64,000 nt of DNA from the NCBI RefSeq assembly GCF_002950945.1, contig NZ_CP012673.1:12763501-12827500 (forward strand). The letters run 5' to 3'. The notes below the pieces were generated by a model that was not told the origin of the DNA, made no database searches, and saw only the letters and a program-made list of their open reading frames with translations. Below, piece after piece: positions 42,537-51,399 of this stretch. This DNA comes from Sorangium cellulosum (GTDB lineage: Bacteria; Myxococcota_A; Polyangia; Polyangiales; Polyangiaceae). Both the position numbers and the translations under genes were made by a program. The stretch's first letter is position 1; each line of letters begins with the position of its first letter.

Positions 42537-43430
42537 ATGCAGACGAGCGAGCGTGACGATCGGCGGAGGTGGCTGCGCACCTGGCGGGCCGGGAGGAGCG
42601 ACTGGCGCCTGCAGGCGCTGTCGATCTTCTCCCTCGCCGTGGCGTTCGTGTGCCTCGCGTCGGCCCTCCTCGTGGTCACGAACCTCGTGACGGTGCGCGA
42701 TCGCTGGTCGCGCGCCGGCCGCGCCACGGTCTACCTGCGCGACGACGCGACCGAGGCCGAGACCGCGGAGCTCACCCGCGCGCTCGAGGGCACGGCGGGC
42801 GTCAAGAAGGTCCGGCTCGTGACGAGCGCCGAGGCGCGCCGCGAGGTCGTCCGCGACGACGGCGACAAGGCCCTCGCCGCGCTCCCGCCGAGCGCGTTCC
42901 CGGCGTCGCTCGAGGTCGGCTTCACCGACGAGATCTCCGACGAGGCGCTCGCCTCGATGACCGTGAAGCTGCGCGCCTTGCCGGCCGTGGACACGGTGGA
43001 GACCTACGAGCGCTGGACGGAGCGGCTCTCGTCGCTCCTCGGCGGCGGCGTGGCCGCGAGCGCGTGCCTCGCCGCGATCGTCCTCTGCGCGGTGGTCAGC
43101 GTCATCGGCTCGACGATGCGCCTCTTGCTCCACCGCCGGAAGATCGAGGTCGAGGTGCTGAAGCTGGTCGGCGCGACCGACGGCTTCGTGCGCCGGCCGT
43201 TCATCGTCGAGGGCGCCACGCAGGGCGCCGCCGGCGCGGCCGCGGCGCTGCTCATGCTGGGCGCCCTCTTCCTGATCGTGCGCGGCCGCTTCGATCACGA
43301 GCTCGCCAACCTGCTCGGCGTCTCGCCGTCGTTCCTGCCCTGGCCGGTCGCGCTGGGGATGGTCACCCTCGGCGCCGCGCTCGGCGCCGCGACCGCAGTG
43401 CTCACGCTGCGCAAGATGGTGGCGGTGTGA
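42537..43430 (+). CDS. ftsX: Cell division protein FtsX
   Basis: 297 residues with four membrane helices (near 30-50, 172-195, 225-245 and 265-290) and a periplasmic loop of about 120 residues that recruits the amidase activator. It lies between ftsE and the EnvC-like gene. Confidence 0.94.
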   Translation: MQTSERDDRRRWLRTWRAGRSDWRLQALSIFSLAVAFVCLASALLVVTNLVTVRDRWSRAGRATVYLRDDATEAETAELTRALEGTAGVKKVRLVTSAEARREVVRDDGDKALAALPPSAFPASLEVGFTDEISDEALASMTVKLRALPAVDTVETYERWTERLSSLLGGGVAASACLAAIVLCAVVSVIGSTMRLLLHRRKIEVEVLKLVGATDGFVRRPFIVEGATQGAAGAAAALLMLGALFLIVRGRFDHELANLLGVSPSFLPWPVALGMVTLGAALGAATAVLTLRKMVAV

Positions 43431-44434
43431 GGCGCCGCGCCCGGATCGCGCCGCTCCTCTTGGCGCTGCTCACCGGCGCCGCCACGAGCGGCGCCGAGGT
43501 CCCGGCGCTCGATCTTCTTACGTCCCCGGCGGCGCGCGCCCCGGCGCCGGCGGCGCGCCCGAGCTCCGCCCTGGCGGAGAACGATCTCGATCGGCTGCTC
43601 GCGAAGCTCGACGCCGAGGAGAAGGCCCTGCGCGCGGAGCTCGAGTCCATCGGCCCCGCGCTCGAGCTGACCCGCCGGCGCATGCTCGCGCGCGGCCGCG
43701 CGTACTACCGCCACGTCCGCGCCGGCTTCCTGCCGGTGGGCGGCGGCTTCGACGCGCTCGTCGATCACGCCGCCCGGGTCGAGCGCACCCGGCTCGCCCT
43801 GGAGCGCGATCTCGCCCGCGAGGCCGAGCTGACCCGGCGCAGCGCCGAGCTCGCGGACCGCCTCACGCGCCTCGGCGCCGAGCGCGCGCCGCTCGAGGTG
43901 CACCGCGAGGCGATGAACCGCGCCCGGATCGCGCTGGCCCAGGAGGAGGAGCGCCGCGCCGCGTTCTCGCGCGCGTTCGAGACGAGCGTGCGCCCCGACT
44001 ACCTCGCGATCTACGGCGCGGACGTCGGCCCCGCCGAGCTCGATCGGCGCGCCGGCTTCCGCTCGCTCCTCGGGCGGCTCCCCTTCCCGATCGCCGGTCG
44101 CGCCGAGGTGCGCAAGGTCTCGCGCCGCGGCGCCGGCGGGCCCGGCGTCGAGCTCACCGCGCTCGCGGGCGCGCCGGTCCGCAGCGTGGCCGCCGGGCGG
44201 GTGGCGTTCGCCGACACCTACGCGGACTACGGTCTCACCGTGATCGTCGACCACGGCGAGCGGCACTACTCGGTGTACGCGAACCTCGGCGCCGCGGACG
44301 TGCGCGCCGGCGATCAGGTCGCGGGCGGGGCGCGGGTGGGCACGGCCGCGAGCGGGCCGGACGGCGCGAAGCTCTACTTCGAGCTGCGGCGCGGCGCCGA
44401 GGTGATCGACCCGGGCCCCTGGTTCGGGATGTAG
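43427..44434 (+). CDS. EnvC-like murein hydrolase activator (degenerate LytM)
   Basis: 335 residues from GTG 43427, whose GTGA overlaps the ftsX stop. A signal peptide is followed by a long coiled coil (about 45-185) and a C-terminal LytM domain. The domain has VIVDHGERHYSVYANLG and KLYFELRRGAEVIDPGPWFG, matching the degenerate form in EnvC, in which the usual second metal-site His residues are missing. So it is probably an amidase activator, not a hydrolase. Position after ftsEX supports this strongly. Confidence 0.9.
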   Translation: MRRRARIAPLLLALLTGAATSGAEVPALDLLTSPAARAPAPAARPSSALAENDLDRLLAKLDAEEKALRAELESIGPALELTRRRMLARGRAYYRHVRAGFLPVGGGFDALVDHAARVERTRLALERDLAREAELTRRSAELADRLTRLGAERAPLEVHREAMNRARIALAQEEERRAAFSRAFETSVRPDYLAIYGADVGPAELDRRAGFRSLLGRLPFPIAGRAEVRKVSRRGAGGPGVELTALAGAPVRSVAAGRVAFADTYADYGLTVIVDHGERHYSVYANLGAADVRAGDQVAGGARVGTAASGPDGAKLYFELRRGAEVIDPGPWFGM

Positions 44435-44511
44435 CGGCGCCGCGCCCGCCCGCGCGGTCGCGCTGCCTCGCGGCGCGCGTGCCACGCCCGAGTTGTGCTA
44501 AGGCGGCGCTC

Positions 44512-45285
44512 GTGAGTCGCCCTGACGGCCGCGCGCTCGACGCCCATCGCCCGGTGGAGATGATCCCCGGGTTCCACCGCAACGCAGAGGGCTCGGTCCT
44601 CTACCGGGCCGGGAGGACGGTCGTGCTCTGCACAGCGTCGGTCGATCCCACCGTGCCCGCCTGGATGATGGGCAAGGGCGCGGGCTGGCTCACGGCCGAG
44701 TACCAGATGCACCCGCGGTCCAGCCCGGCGCGCCGGGAGTCCCGCGACGGGCGGGGCAAGGCCCCGAGCGGCCGCACGCAGGAGATCCAGCGGCTCATCG
44801 GGCGCGCGCTCCGGGCGGCGGTCGACCTGAAGCAGCTCGGCGAGCAGACGATCGCGATCGACTGCGACGTGCTCGAGGCGGACGGGGGCACGCGGACCGC
44901 GTCGATCACCGCCGGGTTCGTGGCGCTCGCGCTGGCGCTCGACCGGATGCGCGCGGCCGGGTCGCTCAGGGCGCCGGTGCTGCGCGATCAGGTCGCGGCG
45001 ATCAGCGTGGGGCACCTCGCGGGCGGGCTCGCCCTCGACCTCGTCTACACGGAGGACAGCGCGGCGCGCGTCGACATGAACGTCGTCGCGACCGCGACCG
45101 GCGCGATCGTGGAGGTCCAGGCGACCGCCGAGGACGAGGCGATCCCCCGGGCGGAGCTCGATCGCATGGTCGACCTCGCGCTCGCGGGCGTGGCGTCGCT
45201 CGCGCGCGCGCAGGAGCGGGCGCTGGCCGACGCCGGCGTGGACCTCGCCGGGCTCTTCCAGACAGGCCGCTGGAGGGCGACGTGA
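44512..45285 (+). CDS. rph: Ribonuclease PH
   Basis: 257 residues from GTG 44512 (SRPDGRALD). Phosphorolytic 3' tRNA trimming. Motifs: GWLTAEYQMHPRSS and DCDVLEADGGTRTASITAG, which carries the phosphate/catalytic Asp. The stop overlaps the rdgB start (GTGA). Confidence 0.96.
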   Translation: MSRPDGRALDAHRPVEMIPGFHRNAEGSVLYRAGRTVVLCTASVDPTVPAWMMGKGAGWLTAEYQMHPRSSPARRESRDGRGKAPSGRTQEIQRLIGRALRAAVDLKQLGEQTIAIDCDVLEADGGTRTASITAGFVALALALDRMRAAGSLRAPVLRDQVAAISVGHLAGGLALDLVYTEDSAARVDMNVVATATGAIVEVQATAEDEAIPRAELDRMVDLALAGVASLARAQERALADAGVDLAGLFQTGRWRAT

Positions 45286-45920
45286 GCCGGGAGCCGCTGC
45301 GCCTGCTCGCCGCGACCTCGAACCGGGGGAAGCTCGCGGAGCTGCGCTCGCTCCTCGCGGATCTCCCGATCGAGGTGCGCTCGCTCGCGGAGGTGCTGCC
45401 GGACGCGCCGCCGGTCGTCGAGGACGGCGCGACGTTCCTGGACAACGCGCTCCTCAAGGCGCGCGCCGGGGCGCTCCGGTCGGCGATGGTGACGCTCGCC
45501 GAGGACTCGGGGCTCGAGGTGGACGTGCTCGGCGGCCGGCCGGGCGTCCACTCCGCCCGCTTCGCGGGCGAGGGCGCGACCGACGCCGAGAACAACGCGG
45601 CGCTGCTTGCGGCCCTCGAGCAGGTGCCGGACGACCGGCCGCGGGCGCGCTTCCGCTGCGTGATGGTGCTGCTCGACCCGCGATCCGGGGAGGAGCCCAT
45701 CGTCACCGAGGGGCGCTGCGAGGGCTGGATCAGCAGGCAGGCCCAGGGCACGGGCGGCTTCGGCTACGATCCGCTGTTCGTCGTGGGAGACTACGGACGG
45801 ACGATGGCCGAGCTCGCCGAGGCCGAGAAGAACCGCGTGAGCCACCGCGGCAGGGCCATGCAGGCGATGCGGGCCTCGCTGGAGGCGCTGCTCGCGCGCC
45901 GCGACGCGGCGGGACCGTAA
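45282..45920 (+). CDS. rdgB: XTP/dITP diphosphatase (Ham1/RdgB)
   Basis: 212 residues from GTG 45282. LLAATSNRGKLAEL, LAEDSGLEVDVLGGRPGVHS and GFGYDPLF are diagnostic. Removes non-canonical purine triphosphates. Coupled to rph by a 4-bp overlap, a common pair. Confidence 0.96.
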   Translation: MSREPLRLLAATSNRGKLAELRSLLADLPIEVRSLAEVLPDAPPVVEDGATFLDNALLKARAGALRSAMVTLAEDSGLEVDVLGGRPGVHSARFAGEGATDAENNAALLAALEQVPDDRPRARFRCVMVLLDPRSGEEPIVTEGRCEGWISRQAQGTGGFGYDPLFVVGDYGRTMAELAEAEKNRVSHRGRAMQAMRASLEALLARRDAAGP

Positions 45921-45968
45921 ACCGTAAGAGGAAAGGCCGAGGGCGCCGGAATCGCCGGCTCGCGGCGG

Positions 45969-45995
45969 TTGACCCCGTCGAGGACCGCTTGTAAT
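45969..45995 (+). promoter_or_regulatory. Candidate promoter for the atpZIBE genes
   Basis: TTGACC (45969-45974, five of six) and TGTAAT (45990-45995, five of six) are 15 bases apart, slightly short for sigma-70. It lies 46 bp before the atpZ start. Confidence 0.35.
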
Positions 45996-46040
45996 CGCGA
46001 CCCGAGGCACCCAGGTAACGCGGGGTGACTGGATCCCCTG

Positions 46041-46427
46041 ATGAAGCAGGAATGGAAGGCCGTCGGGAGCTACGGGACCGTCGGTCTCGAGGTGGTGCTG
46101 AGCATCCTGATCGGCCTGTTTGTCGGCCGATGGCTCGATGCGAAGCTGGGGACGGATCCTTACCTCTCCGTGCTCTGGTTCTTCTTCGGCCTCGGCGCCG
46201 CCGGCAAGGCGGTCTACCGGTCGTGGAAGGAGATGCAGGCCGTCGCCGCGCGGGAGGAGCGGGAGCAGGGGAACCCCGCGCCGCTCTACGACGATCGGAG
46301 GGACGAGCGGAGGCCGCGGCAGGACGATCGCGCGCCGGAGCCGGAGGACCACCGCCGGATCGACACCGGCCGCGGCCCGCAGGGCGGCGGCGAGCGGCAA
46401 CCCGCGGAGGAGCACGATGAGCGCTGA
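46041..46427 (+). CDS. atpZ: AtpZ/AtpI-family F0F1 ATP synthase accessory protein
   Basis: 128 residues. Two helices (TVGLEVVLSILIGLFVGRW and LSVLWFFFGLGAAGKAVY) with the short AtpZ spacing, then a charged Arg/Asp/Gly tail. Position upstream of the a and c genes supports the assignment. Probably helps assembly of the c-ring. Confidence 0.82.
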   Translation: MKQEWKAVGSYGTVGLEVVLSILIGLFVGRWLDAKLGTDPYLSVLWFFFGLGAAGKAVYRSWKEMQAVAAREEREQGNPAPLYDDRRDERRPRQDDRAPEPEDHRRIDTGRGPQGGGERQPAEEHDER

Positions 46428-46875
46428 TCGATCGGAGTCGTCTGGCAGCCGGCAGAAGGGGTCCGAGGCCGAGGGGCGGCCGGGGCTCGACGCGACCCTG
46501 CGCGCGGTGCTCCGGTGGGTGGCCGGCACGGCCGTGGCGCTGAGCGTGGCCGGGCTGCTCGCGTACGGCCCGCGCGCGGCGCTCGGCGTGGCCCTCGGCG
46601 GCGCTATCGCCACGGCGAACCTCTACGTCTTTGCCCGCGTCGTCGACGCGTTCCTCTCCCGCCGGGGGCGCACCGCGTCCTGGACGTTGATCGCGATCGT
46701 GAAGCTCACCGGCCTCATGGGCGGTGTGTGGCTGATCCTGAAGAGCGGGACCGTGTCGGGCCTCGCCCTGATGGTCGGCTACGCCTCGCTCGTCGTCGGC
46801 ATCACCCTGGGAACGTTGTTCGGGCCGAAGCCCCCGGAGGACGAGGGCGGCACCCCGCCGAGCGCGTCCGGCTGA
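46417..46875 (+). CDS. atpI: ATP synthase protein I-like
   Basis: 152 residues from ATG 46417 behind GGAGGAG; overlaps atpZ by 11 bp. Four helices in the AtpI pattern (GTAVALSVAGLLAYGPRAAL; GGVWLILKSGTVSGLALMVG). Ends in a Pro/Glu tail. Homologues help c-ring assembly. Confidence 0.82.
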   Translation: MSADRSESSGSRQKGSEAEGRPGLDATLRAVLRWVAGTAVALSVAGLLAYGPRAALGVALGGAIATANLYVFARVVDAFLSRRGRTASWTLIAIVKLTGLMGGVWLILKSGTVSGLALMVGYASLVVGITLGTLFGPKPPEDEGGTPPSASG

Positions 46876-47083
46876 ACGCCCGCCGGGGCTGCCGCCGCGG
46901 TGCGGGACGAGCGCGCGACGCGCGGGGGATCCAGAGCGCTCGAGGCTGCCCATCCTAGACGAGTTGTGGTAGAGGCGAGGCCCCCTCGTCCGAGGGCGAA
47001 TCCCCCCCTAAGCTCGCCAGCGCCCGCGACGAGCCGGCACAGCTGCGCGGCGCAGCGCATCGACGACGAAGACGACGAAAGCC

Positions 47084-47851
47084 ATGCCTGAGCATACAGG
47101 GTTTCTCACGTATCTCCTGGCGCAGCTCCCCGGTCTCCGGGAGAACGCTCGCAACATCGGCAAGACGTTCCTCGGCCACCACACGGTGGACTACCGCGGG
47201 CTCGAGCCGATCTTCATGAGCCTCCTGGTCATCGTGCTCTTCGTGCTGCTCGCCAGCGAGGTGCGCGGGCAGTACCGGCGCCTGAACGAGTCCGTGGTCC
47301 CCGAGGACAAGCTCACGCTGCGCACGTTCTTCGAGGCGTTCTTCGGCTACTTCTACACGATGGCCCGGGACGTCATGGGGCCCGAGAACGCGAAGAAGTA
47401 CTTCCCGATCGTCGGGGCCTCGGCGGCGTTCATCTTCTTCTCGAACGCGTCGGCGCTGATCCCCGGCGTGAACCCGCCGACCTCGAACCTCAACATCACG
47501 CTCGGCTGCGCGATCGTGGTGTTCGTCTCCTTCAACTATTACGGGCTGAAGGAGAACGGCTTCGGCTACATCGCCCACCTCGCCGGGCCGAAGTGGTACC
47601 TGGCGCCGCTCATCTTCCCGATCGAGCTCATCTCCACCTGCGTTCGCCCGGTGACGCTCGCGATCCGGCTCATGCTCAACATCGGGGTCGACCACCTCGT
47701 GGCGAGCATCTTCCTCGGGCTCATCGCGCTGTTCGTCCCGGTGCCGCTGATGTTCCTCGCGATCATCGTCATCGTCGTGCAGACGCTCGTGTTCACGCTG
47801 CTGACCTGCATCTACATCGGGCTCGCGACGGAGAAGGCGGACCACCACTGA
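47084..47851 (+). CDS. atpB: ATP synthase F0 subunit a
   Basis: 255 residues, about six helices. The essential Arg is in the helix TCVRPVTLAIRLMLNI, facing the c-ring. Gene order a then c, without the b subunits, is that of (former) deltaproteobacteria, in which F1 and b lie elsewhere. Confidence 0.94.
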   Translation: MPEHTGFLTYLLAQLPGLRENARNIGKTFLGHHTVDYRGLEPIFMSLLVIVLFVLLASEVRGQYRRLNESVVPEDKLTLRTFFEAFFGYFYTMARDVMGPENAKKYFPIVGASAAFIFFSNASALIPGVNPPTSNLNITLGCAIVVFVSFNYYGLKENGFGYIAHLAGPKWYLAPLIFPIELISTCVRPVTLAIRLMLNIGVDHLVASIFLGLIALFVPVPLMFLAIIVIVVQTLVFTLLTCIYIGLATEKADHH

Positions 47852-48150
47852 TGGCCCCGCCTGGCCGCCCGTGCAGGGCCGAGCTCGGCTCCCTGCAGGA
47901 ACAGCGCCCGGGATGCAGAGAAGGCTAGCCAACCCTCGAAATTCGGATTAGAGGGGCCCCGCTGTCGATGGGTCGCCCCGAAGGTCGGTGGTGGACTGCG
48001 GAGACGCAGCCACGACCAAGCAGAGCAGAAGGGGCCGCGAACGCGATCCCAGATCCACGCAGGGGGACCGCCGACGCGGCCCCCGACCCAGGCAGAAGAT
48101 TCGCATGCGGCCCCCACGCGGGCTGTGTGGCTTGAAAGGAGCAGATTCGG

Positions 48151-48486
48151 ATGTCGCTGAAGAGCAAGCTGTCGCTGTCCGCCGTTGTCGCCACCGCGCT
48201 GGCACTGGTTCCCGCTATGGCGCTGGCGCAGGAGGGCGCGGCGTCGAACAAGTTCGACTCGAACTCGTGGCTCGCCGTCGCTGCCGGATTCGCGATCGGC
48301 ATCGCTGCCCTCGGCGGCACCATGGGCCAGGGCCGCGCCGCGGCCGCCGCCCTGGAGGGCATCTCGCGGAACCCGGGCGCCGCCGCCCGCATCCAGACCC
48401 CGATGATCCTCGGCCTGGCGCTCATCGAGTCGCTCGTGCTCCTCTCCTGGGTCATCGCGTTCTTCCTCCAGAACAAGATCGGCTGA
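48151..48486 (+). CDS. atpE: ATP synthase F0 subunit c with signal-like leader
   Basis: 111 residues; AAGGAG is 10 bases before ATG 48151. An N-terminal signal-like segment (AVVATALALVPAMALAQEG) is followed by helix 1 with GGTMGQGRAAAAALEGISRNP and helix 2 with LGLALIESLVLLSWV. The ion-binding Glu is in IES. A Gln is present in GQG and a Ser follows the Glu, as in Na+-type c-subunits, but Thr67 and Tyr70 of the I. tartaricus type are not kept. A 299-bp gap separates it from atpB. Confidence 0.93.
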   Translation: MSLKSKLSLSAVVATALALVPAMALAQEGAASNKFDSNSWLAVAAGFAIGIAALGGTMGQGRAAAAALEGISRNPGAAARIQTPMILGLALIESLVLLSWVIAFFLQNKIG

Positions 48487-48541
48487 GCTGGCGCTCGCCA
48501 GGCCCGCTGGGCCCGGCACCGCCGTCCTGCCCCCGATCTCC

Positions 48542-48750
48542 ACGCCGCGGCGCGCTCCGACCACGCCGCGGCCCCCCCTGCCGCCCCCGTCTCCTCGCCA
48601 CCTTGTGCTCACGCCGCGGCGCCTTGCGCCCCACGCCGCGGTGCGCTCGGCGCACGCCGCGGCGCACCGCGCCCTCACCGCAGCGTGATCCGCCGACGCC
48701 GCGGCGCCTTACCGCCCGCGCCGCGGGCCCCCACCGCGACGCCGCAGCGT
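48542..48750. repeat. Dispersed ACGCCGCGG repeat array between atpE and the L,D-transpeptidase
   Basis: Perfect ACGCCGCGG occurs at 48542, 48563, 48611, 48633, 48654 and 48696, with degenerate copies near 48718 and 48739 (ACGCCGCAG), spaced 21-48 bp. Its core CGCCGCGGCG is palindromic in most copies. It fills most of a 263-bp space between convergent genes, so it could serve as structured 3' ends. Confidence 0.7.
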
Positions 48751-50093
48751 CATCGCACCCGAACCACGGTGCCCGGCTCGTGCGCCGTGGGGAGGACGGC
48801 CGTCCAGCCGGCGGGGAGCCGGGGCGATGTCCACCAGAACAGCCGCTGCGCGTCGAGGGGCGCCAGGTTCACGCAGCCGTGGCTGCGCACCTGACCGAAC
48901 GAGCGATGCCAGAACGCACCGTGCAGCCCGACCCCCTTGGAGAAGTACTGCACGTAGGGGACGTCCTCCATGCGGTAGGCGCGCTCGGCGCCCTCGTCCT
49001 CGAGGTTGTCCATGTCCGAGGTGAGCAGCTTGGCCCAGATGCGGTAGGTGCCGGCCGGCGTGACGCGCGTCGACCCGGGCGCGCCCTTGCCCGTCGAGAC
49101 GAGCGCCGCGAACACGGGACGCCGCCCCTCGTAGGCCACCAGCGTCTGCGTCGCGCGCTCGACGTCGATCCAGCGCTCGCCCGCCTCGACGTCGACCTCG
49201 GGCGGCGGCGCCGACGCCGAGGGCCGCCGGAGATCGCGCGCCGAGATCCATACCGCGCCGTCGCCCTCCGCGATGCGCGCGAGCTTCCCGGCGGGGCCCT
49301 GCGCCTCCTCGAGGTAGGGGACGAGTTCGAACCGCGCCTTGCTCTCGGCGGTCCGCGCGAAGCCCGCCCCCGTCCGCGCGAAGAGCGGCGCCCGCTCGGC
49401 CACGACCCACGCGGTCGCGATCTGCGCCGCGCCCGCGGGGATCTCGGCCCCGCGGAAGGCGAAGGCGTGCACCGGACCGAGGTCGCGCATCGGCACCCAG
49501 AAGCCGCTGTTCGTGCGGCCGTAACGCGCGCCGCCCTCGACCCGCTCCTCGACGATCGCGACCGCGAAGCCGGGCTCGAGCTGCACGTCCGGCTCTTCGA
49601 CGTCGGCCGCCTCGGCCCGGCGGTAACCGAACGACCCGTCCGGCCCGACGAAATAGTACCGGTAGGGCAGCCCGTCCGGCATCTCGCGCCACGTCCGCAC
49701 GAGCGGGTTGATCGGGCCCGCCGCGGAGAGCTCCACGGCGTCGTCGCAGACCCAGGCCGTGGCGCCCACCTCGAGCCAGCGCCCGCGGCATCCGTCGGCG
49801 CGCCGCGCCGCGAAGACGGGCAGCTGCACGTTGCGATCGACGGAGCCGCGCCGGCGCGGGCTCTCGCCCGGCGCCTCGAACAGCGGCTGGTCCCGCTTGA
49901 GCACACGCGCGCTCCTCACCCAGGCCGGCAGCGGGTCGTCGCCCGCCGCCACCCACGGCGGCAGCTGCGAGGCGGAGACCACCCCGCCCCAGATCGCCGC
50001 GCCGAGCGCGGCCGCCGCCGCGCCGCCCCGCAGCGCGCGGCGGCGCAGCCCCCGCGAGCCGGCCGCGGCGCCTCCACGCTTCGCCATCGTCAT
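48750..50093 (-). CDS. L,D-transpeptidase (YkuD domain)
   Basis: 447 residues. An N-terminal twin-Arg-like/basic stretch and membrane segment (AAAALGAAIWGGVVSA) are followed by a beta-rich region and a C-terminal YkuD domain with the catalytic motif SHGCVNL and upstream His (GVGLHGAFWHRSFG). It makes 3-3 crosslinks or links lipoproteins to peptidoglycan. The middle region is SH3-like by pattern. Confidence 0.92.
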   Translation of the reverse strand: MTMAKRGGAAAGSRGLRRRALRGGAAAAALGAAIWGGVVSASQLPPWVAAGDDPLPAWVRSARVLKRDQPLFEAPGESPRRRGSVDRNVQLPVFAARRADGCRGRWLEVGATAWVCDDAVELSAAGPINPLVRTWREMPDGLPYRYYFVGPDGSFGYRRAEAADVEEPDVQLEPGFAVAIVEERVEGGARYGRTNSGFWVPMRDLGPVHAFAFRGAEIPAGAAQIATAWVVAERAPLFARTGAGFARTAESKARFELVPYLEEAQGPAGKLARIAEGDGAVWISARDLRRPSASAPPPEVDVEAGERWIDVERATQTLVAYEGRRPVFAALVSTGKGAPGSTRVTPAGTYRIWAKLLTSDMDNLEDEGAERAYRMEDVPYVQYFSKGVGLHGAFWHRSFGQVRSHGCVNLAPLDAQRLFWWTSPRLPAGWTAVLPTAHEPGTVVRVR

Positions 50094-50165
50094 CGTGGCG
50101 CGCGATCCTAGGTCGACCCCCGCGCGCGAGCCAAGCTCCCGGCGGGGATCACGGCGCGGCCGCCG

Positions 50166-51296
50166 TCAGCGGTACGAGAAGCGCACCTCGTGGTCGCAGA
50201 TCCGGAACAGATCTCCCTCCACGATGGCCTTCCGGGCGATGCGCTGGCCGTTGTACTCGACGCCGTTCGTCGAGCCCATGTCGACCATGTAGTACTGGCC
50301 GTTCAGGAACTCGACCATCGCGTGCTGGCGCGACACGTTCGGGTCCTTGATCGTCAGATCGCTCGACTGCTTGCCGCGCCCGATGATGAACCGGTCCTTG
50401 TTCACGACGAAGCGCTGACCCGCGTAGAACGCCGCGAGCGCCGGCCCCTGCGGGACCGCGCTCGGCATGATCGGCGGCGGCCCCGGGATGCTGCCGGACG
50501 CCTGCGGCGGCGCGTACGGCGGCGGGGGCGGCGGCGGCGCCATCGGCGCGTACCCGGTCGCGCTGCTGATCGGCGGCGGGGGTGGCGGCGGCGGCCCGGA
50601 GCGGCTCGCGTTCGGGCCGGGCATGCTCTGGCGCCCCCCGGGGTTCGTGACCTGCGACGGCAGGGGCGGCGGCGCGCCGAGCGGCGGCGGCCCGCCGAGG
50701 CGCGTCACGCTGTGCGGCGGCGGCGGGCCGCCGACGCGGCCCGGGATGGGCGGCGGAACGGGGAGGCTGGGCCGCTTCCCGCCCGAGGCGGTGTTGCCGG
50801 GCGGCGGCGGCGGCGGCGGCGCGCCGGGCCGGACCTGGCCCGGCGGCGGCGGCGGCGGCGTGACCGCCGGGACCGGCGTCGGCATCGGCGCCGGCCCCAC
50901 GGGCGGCACGCCGTACGGGGGCGAGGGCGCGCCATAGGCCGGCGCGCCCGCCCCGCCGTACGCCGCCCCGCCCGCCGGCTGCTGCTGCTGCAGGCCGCCG
51001 GACATCGGGGAGACGGCGGCGCCGAACGGCGGCGGCGCCCCAGGCGGCGGAGGCGTCGCGTTTGGCGGGAGCGCGGACGCGTGCGCAGCGGAGCCGGGAG
51101 GACCGTCGATCCTGGCAGGCGGCGGGAAGGGCGTGCGCGGACTGTAGCTTCGCTGCCGCGCGTACTGCTTCATCGACTCGTTGATGAGGTAGTCGATGGA
51201 GCACTCGAGCTCGCGCGCCATCTGCTCGAACGTCTCCCAAAGGACATCGCGACACTGGAACGTCCGTGCGCTTTTCTTGTTCGGATCCGCGCTCAT
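50166..51296 (-). CDS. RHH-like and FHA domain protein joined by a Pro-rich linker
   Basis: 376 residues from ATG 51296. The N-terminal ~55 residues form a ribbon-helix-helix-like unit (FQCRDVLWETFEQMARELEC; IDYLINESMKQYARQR). A Pro/Gly/Ala linker of about 215 residues follows with long Pro runs. The C-terminal FHA domain has FIIGRGKQSSDLTI, SRQHAMVEF and GSTNGVEYNG, which read phospho-Thr. So it can link DNA-type binding and phosphosignalling. Such architectures appear in myxobacteria; the partner is unknown. Confidence 0.85.
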   Translation of the reverse strand: MSADPNKKSARTFQCRDVLWETFEQMARELECSIDYLINESMKQYARQRSYSPRTPFPPPARIDGPPGSAAHASALPPNATPPPPGAPPPFGAAVSPMSGGLQQQQPAGGAAYGGAGAPAYGAPSPPYGVPPVGPAPMPTPVPAVTPPPPPPGQVRPGAPPPPPPPGNTASGGKRPSLPVPPPIPGRVGGPPPPHSVTRLGGPPPLGAPPPLPSQVTNPGGRQSMPGPNASRSGPPPPPPPPISSATGYAPMAPPPPPPPYAPPQASGSIPGPPPIMPSAVPQGPALAAFYAGQRFVVNKDRFIIGRGKQSSDLTIKDPNVSRQHAMVEFLNGQYYMVDMGSTNGVEYNGQRIARKAIVEGDLFRICDHEVRFSYR

Positions 51297-51399
51297 CTCT
51301 ACCCAACGATAACGGAGGATGAATTGCGCTGGGAAGCCTCCTCCCGGCCTCTTCCCTGCAAGCACCTGATCGCGCTCGGCTTCGCCGCCGGCGTTCGCG

